DNA from: Anaerolineae bacterium CG2_30_58_95
GTDB lineage: Bacteria; Chloroflexota; Anaerolineae; Anaerolineales; Villigracilaceae
Length of the DNA stretch: 7,064 nucleotides
Direction of reading: 5' to 3'
Assembly: GCA_001872165.1 (NCBI GenBank)
Contig: MNXK01000241.1
Span: 1 to 7,064, forward strand
Part shown: one piece after another, positions 1 to 4,955 of the stretch
Layout: every line of letters starts with the position of its first letter
How positions within the stretch are numbered: position 1 is the first letter of the stretch
The notes under the pieces: model-generated
Seen by the model: only the letters and a program-made list of their open reading frames with translations
Database searches by the model: none
Told to the model about the DNA's origin: nothing
Program-made: the position numbers and the translations under genes

Positions 1-2981
1 TCGCAAAACACGTGGACAGGATTCACTTTTCGCTCGGTCGAAGATGGGACGGGGATGATGACATCGGCTTGATTCGTTTCGGGATGCGCTTGAAACAAAT
101 CGAGCGTTTGTTGTGTCAGCGCGGATAACACAGACACATCGCCATCGTATTTCAAACGATAGGTCAGATCACCAACGCCGCTGCGCGACCAATCCGCACC
201 TGTGATGCGGCTGTGAAAACCCAATGCCCAGCCTGTTTGCCAGGAGCCAACGAGGGGACGGGGGTGAGAACGGGTGAGGAAGGAGTCTACATCGTCGGGT
301 TGCGAGATAGGCGATACGTGTTGCGTGTTGCGTGATTCGTAATTGGAGGATGGAGCAAGAGTATCCGAAAGCGTTTCGGAGTTGGTGGGATATGAGATCG
401 TCGCAGTTCGATGAAGTTGTCTGATGGCGACATTTGCCGAGTCGCGTGTGTAATACATTTCATCTTCGTTTTCAGCGATTTGCCGGAGAATTTTCTCTGC
501 GCGTTTGTCGCCTATTGCGCCCAGTGCTTTTACAGAATATTGTCGTACCTGCGGCTTACTTTCATGTTCAAGTAAATTTAACAAAGGGTCAACCGCTCTC
601 GCGTCTCGCAGTTTTCCAAGTGCGGAAGCCGCCAATCTGCGAACATTACCGTTCTTGCTTTTAAGGGCATGGATTAATTCTGGAACGGCGTCGGAAGATT
701 TTGATTCGCCAAGTTCAACGATCCGTTCAATAGATATACTTGAAGGGCTTGAGACTTCCGAACCTTTGGAAGTCTGTGGCGCGTAAGCCGCAATCACGCA
801 ACGAATTATTTCAAAACTTATCTCATCAGGAAGCAATGATTTGATAGGCGAAAGATATTGCGTTGAGCCAACTTTTTGAATTGCTTTTTCCACTTTTGCG
901 CGAATATCATCCGCTACAACTTGTTCAACGGAAATTCTTCTGCGTTCTATCAATTGCGCAAAATGGTCGTAGATTGTCTGCACTGTCAGCCCGCGTTCGC
1001 GCGCAATTTGTTCTGGCTTCAATCCCTCGGCAAAAAGTTTCGCGGTGTATTCCACCGTCCCGCCCGCTTCGAGTTTGGCTTTGGCGCGCCTCAACTCTGT
1101 CGCGCCCAGAGACTTCGGCAAGTCCAGCGCGATGCTTTCTTTTTGTTTGATGGCATTTTCACCGCGCGGCGTCAGGCTCAAAACCGGGTACTCGCCGCCG
1201 ATGACCTTGATATGCCCCATCTCGATCAACTGCCCGATCAGCGCCTCGATGTCGCTTTGTTTCACCGCCTCCAGCCGGCCATAATACACATTTTTGTCGT
1301 GCTGAAATTTGAGAATATCCTGCGCCTTCGAGCCATGTAAAATCTGCGCCAACTTTTCACGCCCGACTTTGATATGGACGCGGCGGATGCAATCCAGGAT
1401 GACCAGCGCGGCGCGCTCCCCCTGCGTCATCTGATCCACGTTCCCGCGGGACCCTGGGCCTGCTTCCGCGCTTCGACAGTTATCACAGCAATCGGCCGCT
1501 TCCGCTTCCCCCACATCGCCGAAGTAATTCAGGATGATTTTGCGTCGGCAGGCATTGGATTCGGCATAGGCGACAATCCCATCCAGTTGCTTTTGGCGAT
1601 GTCTGACATGCTCTTTGCTATTGGCGGCGGCTTTTTCGATTTCTTTAGGATTCCACGCGCCTTTGCGGAACAACATGCGCAGGCCTTCATCGCCGAGGTG
1701 TTCCAGCGCCCCGGCGCGTTCCAGCGCGGCCAACCCCACCTTGAGTTGGACTGGGTGCATCCCGGTGACCTGGGAGAGGCTGTCGAGCGTTGTCCAGACC
1801 TGGCTGCCGTCCTGGATGGCGTTGTGGATGGCGCGCAAATCGTCCCCGGCCAGTTCGCTTTGCTGGATGAAAAATTCCTGCAAGGCGCGGTCCTGCGGGT
1901 CGTAGAGCAGGACAACTTTGGCGGGCAGGCCGTCGCGTCCCGCGCGGCCCGCCTCCTGGTAGTACGCTTCGAGCGAACCTGGCAGGGAATAATGGATCAC
2001 CTGGCGCACGTCGGCGCGGTCAATGCCCATGCCGAAAGCGTTGGTGGCAGCGATGACGTTCACCTTACCAGAGATGAAATCGTTTTGGATGCGCGTCCGT
2101 TCTTCAGCGGGCAGTCCGGCGTGATAGAACTCGGCGGGGATACGGACAACCTCGCGCGCGAACTCGGCGGCTTCCTCGGCGTCGCGGCGTGTGCCGGTGT
2201 AGACGATGGTCGCGCCATCCTGTGGCGCAAATTGCCAATTTGCGCTACGGGGAGATAAAAGTTCGTTTAACGCGCGCAGTTTGGCCGGGATGCCGCTGGT
2301 ATACCGTACGAGGAGGTTCAAGTTGGGACGGTTGAAGCCGGTCACGATGCGGGCGGCGTCGCCCAGGCCGAGCAGGCGCAGGATGTCACTTTGCACCTGT
2401 GGCGTGGCAGTGGCGGTCAGGGCGGCGGTGAGAGGAGCGTTGTGGCGCAAGATACTATCTTGCGCTACGGTTGCGGCGGATGATTTTGCCAGCTCTTTTC
2501 GCGCCTGCGCAATGTGCAGGTAATCGGGGCGAAAATCGTGGCCCCACTCGGAGATGCAGTGAGCCTCGTCAACGGCGAGCAGGCTCACCGTCCGCGAACG
2601 AAGCGCATGGAGGAATGGCACACTGCGTAATCGTTCGGGGGCAACATACACGATTCGATACTTACCCTGCGCGAGTCCCTGAAGCCGGTTATTTTGTTCG
2701 ACAGTCGGAAGCGCGCTGTTGATGAACGTGGCGGGGATGCCGCGCCGGGTCAGGCTGTCCACCTGGTCTTTCATCAGCGCGATGAGCGGCGAGATGACGA
2801 GCGTGAGGCCTTCGAGTTGCAGAGCGGCGAATTGGTAGATGAGCGATTTCCCCGCGCCGGTGGGCATGACGACCAGGGTGTGACGGCCTTCGAGCAAACT
2901 GTGGATGGCTTCTTTCTGTCCGGGGCGGAAGGAGGAGAAGCCGAAATGGGTGAGGAGAGGGGAGAGGAGGTCGGGAGGCAT
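1..2981 (-). CDS. recQ: RecQ-family ATP-dependent DNA helicase fused to HEAT-like repeats and a C-terminal phosphoribosyltransferase domain (3' end outside window)
   Basis: A 3'-5' superfamily 2 helicase of DNA repair and recombination. The frame is open from ATG 2981 to the left edge: 993 codons, no stop, no frameshift. Visible motifs are motif 0 (FRPGQ, Q22), Walker A MPTGAGKS (K45), Ia VISPLIALMKDQ (63-73), DEAHCISEWGHDFRPDY (138-154, with the RecQ aromatic-rich loop), ALTATA (187-192), IV (259-266), V (ATNAFGMGID, 312-321) and VI (QEAGRAGRDG, 342-351). Then come a winged-helix-like stretch (about 380-440), a cysteine cluster (C478, C498, C499, C502), an RQC-like winged helix (about 516-612), a RecQ-type HTH (about 640-690), HEAT-like repeats (about 764-856), a Ser/Thr/Asn-rich linker (858-900) and the start of a ComF-like phosphoribosyltransferase domain (about 910 on; WALGFHSR, YRLKYDGD, ADVIIPVPSS). 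The PRPP-loop motif would lie outside the window. E. coli RecQ has about 610 residues, so this protein is much longer. No clear Shine-Dalgarno precedes the ATG; the start is chosen because motif 0 follows at the usual distance. RecQ is secure; the function of the fused tail is unknown. Confidence 0.93.
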   Translation of the reverse strand, partial: MPPDLLSPLLTHFGFSSFRPGQKEAIHSLLEGRHTLVVMPTGAGKSLIYQFAALQLEGLTLVISPLIALMKDQVDSLTRRGIPATFINSALPTVEQNNRLQGLAQGKYRIVYVAPERLRSVPFLHALRSRTVSLLAVDEAHCISEWGHDFRPDYLHIAQARKELAKSSAATVAQDSILRHNAPLTAALTATATPQVQSDILRLLGLGDAARIVTGFNRPNLNLLVRYTSGIPAKLRALNELLSPRSANWQFAPQDGATIVYTGTRRDAEEAAEFAREVVRIPAEFYHAGLPAEERTRIQNDFISGKVNVIAATNAFGMGIDRADVRQVIHYSLPGSLEAYYQEAGRAGRDGLPAKVVLLYDPQDRALQEFFIQQSELAGDDLRAIHNAIQDGSQVWTTLDSLSQVTGMHPVQLKVGLAALERAGALEHLGDEGLRMLFRKGAWNPKEIEKAAANSKEHVRHRQKQLDGIVAYAESNACRRKIILNYFGDVGEAEAADCCDNCRSAEAGPGSRGNVDQMTQGERAALVILDCIRRVHIKVGREKLAQILHGSKAQDILKFQHDKNVYYGRLEAVKQSDIEALIGQLIEMGHIKVIGGEYPVLSLTPRGENAIKQKESIALDLPKSLGATELRRAKAKLEAGGTVEYTAKLFAEGLKPEQIARERGLTVQTIYDHFAQLIERRRISVEQVVADDIRAKVEKAIQKVGSTQYLSPIKSLLPDEISFEIIRCVIAAYAPQTSKGSEVSSPSSISIERIVELGESKSSDAVPELIHALKSKNGNVRRLAASALGKLRDARAVDPLLNLLEHESKPQVRQYSVKALGAIGDKRAEKILRQIAENEDEMYYTRDSANVAIRQLHRTATISYPTNSETLSDTLAPSSNYESRNTQHVSPISQPDDVDSFLTRSHPRPLVGSWQTGWALGFHSRITGADWSRSGVGDLTYRLKYDGDVSVLSALTQQTLDLFQAHPETNQADVIIPVPSSTERKVNPVHVFC
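311..345. repeat. Short heptanucleotide tandem array inside the recQ linker
   Basis: Read on the plus strand in 7-base steps: GCGATAC, GTGTTGC, GTGTTGC, GTGATTC, GTAATTG. The consensus GTGNTGC is close to that of the intergenic array at 4409-4499 (GTGATGC). It encodes part of the linker (about residues 879-891) between the HEAT-like repeats and the phosphoribosyltransferase domain. Its minus-strand reading has no stop codon in the recQ frame. Confidence 0.6.
364..380. repeat. Small perfect palindrome in the HEAT-to-phosphoribosyltransferase linker of recQ
   Basis: The 7-base arms TCCGAAA (364-370) and TTTCGGA (374-380) flank a 3-base loop. It lies in the low-complexity linker, encoding about residues 868-873, close to the heptamer array at 311-345. 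At 17 bases it could be chance. It is listed because three other palindromes lie in the same gene. Confidence 0.4.
752..775. repeat. 24-bp palindrome in recQ between the HTH and HEAT-like regions
   Basis: The 11-base arms AGACTTCCGAA (752-762) and TTTGGAAGTCT (765-775) flank a 2-base loop, with one G:T mismatch (760/767). It encodes about residues 736-744, a Ser/Lys/Gly-rich stretch with the look of a linker. It lies in coding sequence and has no T-tract, so it is not a terminator. It is probably a dispersed palindromic repeat. Confidence 0.55.
2222..2248. repeat. 27-bp palindromic element, copy A, within recQ upstream of motif IV
   Basis: The 13-base arms GTGGCGCAAATTG (2222-2234) and CAATTTGCGCTAC (2236-2248) flank a single loop base. 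The only mispair is G:T (2224/2246). It has the same outer sequence, arm length, loop length and mismatch position as the element at 2442-2468, but a different inner stem. It is read as residues 245-253 (RSANWQFAP) in a loop between the two helicase lobes just before motif IV. Flanking bases t and gg are shared with copy B. Confidence 0.85.
2442..2468. repeat. 27-bp palindromic element, copy B, within recQ between motifs II and III
   Basis: The 13-base arms GTGGCGCAAGATA (2442-2454) and TATCTTGCGCTAC (2456-2468) flank one loop base, with the same G:T mispair as copy A. The element is exactly nine codons in frame, residues 172-180 (VAQDSILRH). It sits in a segment between FRPDY and ALTATA that is about 32 residues long here, against about 16 in E. 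coli RecQ as I recall it. That fits an in-frame insertion. Confidence 0.85.
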
Positions 2982-2991
2982 GAGCGGGGTG

Positions 2992-3063
2992 TCAGAGGAT
3001 ATCCCAATCGTCGTAGCGGGCACGGGCAAGCATTTGGCAGATGTAGTCGGGATAAATAGACAT
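2992..3063 (-). CDS. Possible 23-residue micro-ORF directly upstream of recQ
   Basis: ATG 3063 opens a short frame, MSIYPDYICQMLARARYDDW followed by DIL, ending at TGA 2992-2994. It lies 17 bases after the stop of the TIM-barrel gene and ends 10 bases before the recQ ATG, so it fills the gap in operon style. A weak AGG lies about 11 bases upstream of its ATG. recQ itself has no visible Shine-Dalgarno, so translation of this frame could feed ribosomes to recQ by coupling. The composition (aromatic N-terminus, then Arg and acidic residues) is plausible for a real peptide, but I recognise no family. It could equally be chance. Confidence 0.35.
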   Translation of the reverse strand: MSIYPDYICQMLARARYDDWDIL

Positions 3064-3080
3064 GGCTGTTACCTATTCGG

Positions 3081-3935
3081 TCATTCACCCTCCCCGCTGA
3101 CTTCCATCCACAACGCCTTGAACTTCAGCGCGTCCACTTCGAGCACGGGGCTTTCGCACATGATGCGACCCTGCGCGCCCGACTCGTGCAAGGCACGCAT
3201 CAGCGTCTCGAAGTCCATATCGGCTTCTTCCATGACCAGGTGATTCTTCTCGCCTTTTGGCCCGTAATTGATGCCCGAAAGGTGGATGTGTAAATGCTGC
3301 ATGGTTTCGTCGCCGAGGGACTGGCGATAGAAATCCAACGCGGCCATCCACTCGTCATAGGTATTCATCGAGCCATCGCCGAGACGGGCGTGCAGGTGGG
3401 CAAAGTCCACGCAGGGCACCACGCCCGGAATCTCACGCGCCATTGCCAGCGTATCGGCCAGCGAACCGAGCATGGCGGCTTTGCCGCTCGTCTCCGGGCG
3501 CAGCGTGACCAGGTTGCCAGCCGCGCGCAGTTCATCCACACAGCCTTGCAGGCGCGGAATTGTTACCTTGAGCACCTCGTCTGCCGGGCGGCCAAAGTAC
3601 GTGCCGGGGTGGAAGACGATGTCGGTCGCGCCAGCCAGGCTGCCGAAGTGCGCCGCGTCCATCAGGTATTTGCGCAGGCGCGGCCACTTCTCGTCCTCGC
3701 CATTCAAGTTGATGTAATACGGCGCGTGAACGGAGAGCGCCACGCCGGTCTCTTCGGCAGTTTTCTTGATCGCCGCGCAAGTCGCCTCGCCGACGCGCAC
3801 CCCGTTCACCCAGGCCAGCTCCAGCGCGTCCAGTCCGATGGAAGTCGCGTACTGTATCCCGCCCACCGTCCCGCCGGGCCTGGGAGGCGTGGCTGTGGGG
3901 GAACCGACGGTGCCGAAACGGAATGAAAGAGACAT
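3081..3935 (-). CDS. Endonuclease IV-like (AP endonuclease family 2) TIM-barrel protein
   Basis: A 284-residue xylose-isomerase-like TIM barrel related to endonuclease IV (Nfo), which cuts DNA 5' of abasic sites using a trinuclear zinc centre. Its length matches E. coli Nfo (285). Candidate metal ligands fall in the expected order and nearly the expected numbers: H70 (SVHAPYYINL), H109 (IVFHPGTYFG), E148 (RPETSG), D177 and H180 (CVDFAHLH), H216 or H218 (HLHIHLSG), H232 (GEKNHL) and E261 (CESP). Nfo has Asp-Arg-His near the penultimate site; this protein has GEKNHL, a form I associate with archaeal-type members, so exact substrate use is uncertain. The start is firm: a strong GGAGGA lies 3 bases before the ATG. 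It lies upstream of the RecQ gene, which fits a DNA-repair pairing. A sugar isomerase is a less likely alternative. Confidence 0.83.
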   Translation of the reverse strand: MSLSFRFGTVGSPTATPPRPGGTVGGIQYATSIGLDALELAWVNGVRVGEATCAAIKKTAEETGVALSVHAPYYINLNGEDEKWPRLRKYLMDAAHFGSLAGATDIVFHPGTYFGRPADEVLKVTIPRLQGCVDELRAAGNLVTLRPETSGKAAMLGSLADTLAMAREIPGVVPCVDFAHLHARLGDGSMNTYDEWMAALDFYRQSLGDETMQHLHIHLSGINYGPKGEKNHLVMEEADMDFETLMRALHESGAQGRIMCESPVLEVDALKFKALWMEVSGEGE

Positions 3936-3938
3936 AGT

Positions 3939-3944
3939 TCCTCC
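3939..3944 (-). promoter_or_regulatory. Shine-Dalgarno of the endonuclease IV-like gene
   Basis: GGAGGA on the minus strand, three bases before ATG 3935, is the only strong ribosome binding site seen in this operon. It is separated by three bases from the heptamer array that begins at 3948, so the array stops just short of the translation start signal. Confidence 0.75.
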
Positions 3945-3947
3945 AGT

Positions 3948-4017
3948 GTTCAGTGATCAGTGTTCAGTGATCAGTGTTCAGTAATCAGTGTTCAGTGATC
4001 AGTGGTCAATGAGCAGC
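3948..4017. repeat. Heptanucleotide tandem array between dgkA and the TIM-barrel gene
   Basis: Ten 7-base units. On the plus strand GTTCAGT alternates with GATCAGT (one AATCAGT), giving four 14-base units from 3948 to 4003, then two degenerate heptamers GGTCAAT and GAGCAGC to 4017. It fills the 70-base intergenic gap except for the bases next to the downstream start, and its last units contain the dgkA stop codon (4006-4008). The minus strand carries TGA in every unit, so all three frames are closed. Confidence 0.9.
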
Positions 4018-4395
4018 AAAGAGAGATTGAAGGCGCGACCACAGCGGCGGGCCGAGGAGGAGCAGGCCGACCAGGATGGATGTCAGCGCGGCGATCAGGA
4101 CAGCGGCCGCGCCCACATCCTTGCCCACCTTTGCCAGCGGATGGTGCTGCGGGCTGGCCAGGTCCACCACCGCCTCCAGGGCAGAGTTGAGAAATTCCGC
4201 CGTCCACACCAGGGCAATCGTCACGAACAACACCGCCCAGTCACGCGCCGGCAGCTCGAGCCAGGCAGCCAGGACGATCACTGCGCTGGTGACGAGGGCA
4301 TGGATCCAGGCGTTGCGCTGGGTGCGGATGACGTACCACCAGCCGCGAAAGGCGTAGCCGAAGGCCTGGATGCGGGAGAGGAAAAAACTCTTCAT
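4006..4395 (-). CDS. dgkA: Diacylglycerol kinase / undecaprenol kinase family membrane protein
   Basis: A 129-residue integral membrane lipid kinase of the DgkA family, using ATP to phosphorylate diacylglycerol or, in Gram-positive-type members, undecaprenol for recycling of the cell-wall carrier lipid. Three hydrophobic segments are visible (about 32-48, 53-69, 95-114), with an amphipathic N-terminus (FLSRIQAFGYAFRG). The family signature is intact: E67 and N70 in AEFLNSALEAVVD, E74 and D78, then SPQHHPLAKVGKDVGAAAVL with K92 and D93. Length is normal for the family (about 120-140). No Shine-Dalgarno is evident before the ATG. It follows ybeY as in the conserved pgpH-ybeY-dgkA cluster. Its last residues and stop codon lie inside a heptamer array. 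Which lipid it uses cannot be read from the sequence. Confidence 0.93.
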   Translation of the reverse strand: MKSFFLSRIQAFGYAFRGWWYVIRTQRNAWIHALVTSAVIVLAAWLELPARDWAVLFVTIALVWTAEFLNSALEAVVDLASPQHHPLAKVGKDVGAAAVLIAALTSILVGLLLLGPPLWSRLQSLFAAH

Positions 4396-4408
4396 AAGTG
4401 GTTTCTAC

Positions 4409-4499
4409 GTGATGCGTGATAAGTGATGCGTGGTACGTGATGCGTGATGCGTGGTACGTGATGCGTGATGCGTAATAAGTGATGCGTGAAACGTAATCA
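4409..4499. repeat. Heptanucleotide tandem array between ybeY and dgkA
   Basis: Thirteen consecutive 7-base units on the plus strand with consensus GTGATGC. Seven are exact (4409, 4423, 4437, 4444, 4458, 4465, 4479). The variants are GTGATAA, GTGGTAC (twice), GTAATAA, GTGAAAC and GTAATCA. A higher-order unit of three heptamers (GTGATGC, GTGATGC, GTGGTAC) is partly repeated. It fills the 101-base gap nearly end to end, and the final unit contains the ybeY stop codon (4497-4499). No promoter or terminator hairpin was seen in this gap. Confidence 0.92.
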
Positions 4500-4955
4500 A
4501 TCCTCCAGGATTCTTATCTGGTCGAGGCCGAGGCGTTCCAGGACTTCGGCCTGGGCGGCCCACATGCGCGCTTTTTCCTGCGCCCCGGCATGATCGTGAC
4601 CGAGCAGATGCAGAATGCCGTGGACAACCAATAACTGGATCTCAGCCTCGACCGTGTGTCCCCGCGCCGTGGACTGTTCGAGCGCGCGCGGCAGGGAGAT
4701 GACCACGTCGCCCAGGTAACGGCGGCCCGTCTGCGGGTCGGTCTCGTCCGCCGGGAAGGAAAGCACATCGGTCGGGGCGTCGCGGCCGAGAAAGTCCCGG
4801 TTGAGCGCCCGGATGCGCTCATCGCCGGTCAGGACCAGGGTCAGGTCGGCTTCGGGCGGGGCGGCCTGGTGAGCCAGTGTCGCCTGCGCGGCGCGTTCGA
4901 GCAAATCAGATGGAAATGACAGATCGAATCCAGGGTCAATTTCCAGGAAGATCAT
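4497..4955 (-). CDS. ybeY: Endoribonuclease YbeY (16S rRNA maturation)
   Basis: A 152-residue zinc-dependent endoribonuclease of the UPF0054/YbeY family, needed for 3'-end processing of 16S rRNA and ribosome quality control in the cytoplasm. The hallmark metal site HGILHLLGHDH is complete (H112, H116, H122), and the conserved LNRDFLGRDAPTDVLSFP block is at 51-68 (R58, D63), followed by LGDVVIS at 81-87. Length is typical (150-170). Its ATG overlaps the pgpH stop in an ATGA (4952-4955) without an obvious own Shine-Dalgarno, so translation is probably coupled to pgpH. Its position between pgpH and dgkA is the conserved arrangement. Confidence 0.97.
   Translation of the reverse strand: MIFLEIDPGFDLSFPSDLLERAAQATLAHQAAPPEADLTLVLTGDERIRALNRDFLGRDAPTDVLSFPADETDPQTGRRYLGDVVISLPRALEQSTARGHTVEAEIQLLVVHGILHLLGHDHAGAQEKARMWAAQAEVLERLGLDQIRILED

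Noticed and set aside
1529..1915. Minus-strand 128-codon frame
   Set aside because: It lies in another frame of the recQ region; the correct frame runs uninterrupted through it with conserved helicase sequence.
1374..2258. 294-codon open frame on the plus strand
   Set aside because: It lies antisense to the RecQ helicase core, which carries every expected motif. The plus-strand translation has no recognisable domain and arises from GC-rich codon bias.
2222..2468. Rho-independent terminators or protein operators
   Set aside because: Both palindromes lie inside the helicase coding frame and lack a T-tract. Their paired design with differing cores points to a dispersed repeat.
1..2981. A broken or frameshifted recQ
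   Set aside because: I first suspected this because of the odd insertions and low-GC part, but the frame is continuous for 993 codons and the coordinate arithmetic closes exactly at the left edge.
2774..3088. Minus-strand 104-codon frame starting with GTG 3088
   Set aside because: It overlaps the RecQ start and motif I in the wrong frame and has low-complexity Ser/Pro content. The ATG at 2981 gives the proper RecQ N-terminus.
3294..3926. 210-codon open frame on the plus strand
   Set aside because: It is antisense to the endonuclease IV-like gene, which has ordered metal ligands and a strong Shine-Dalgarno.
3948..4499. CRISPR array
   Set aside because: The repeats have a 7-base period with no spacers, and there are no cas genes.
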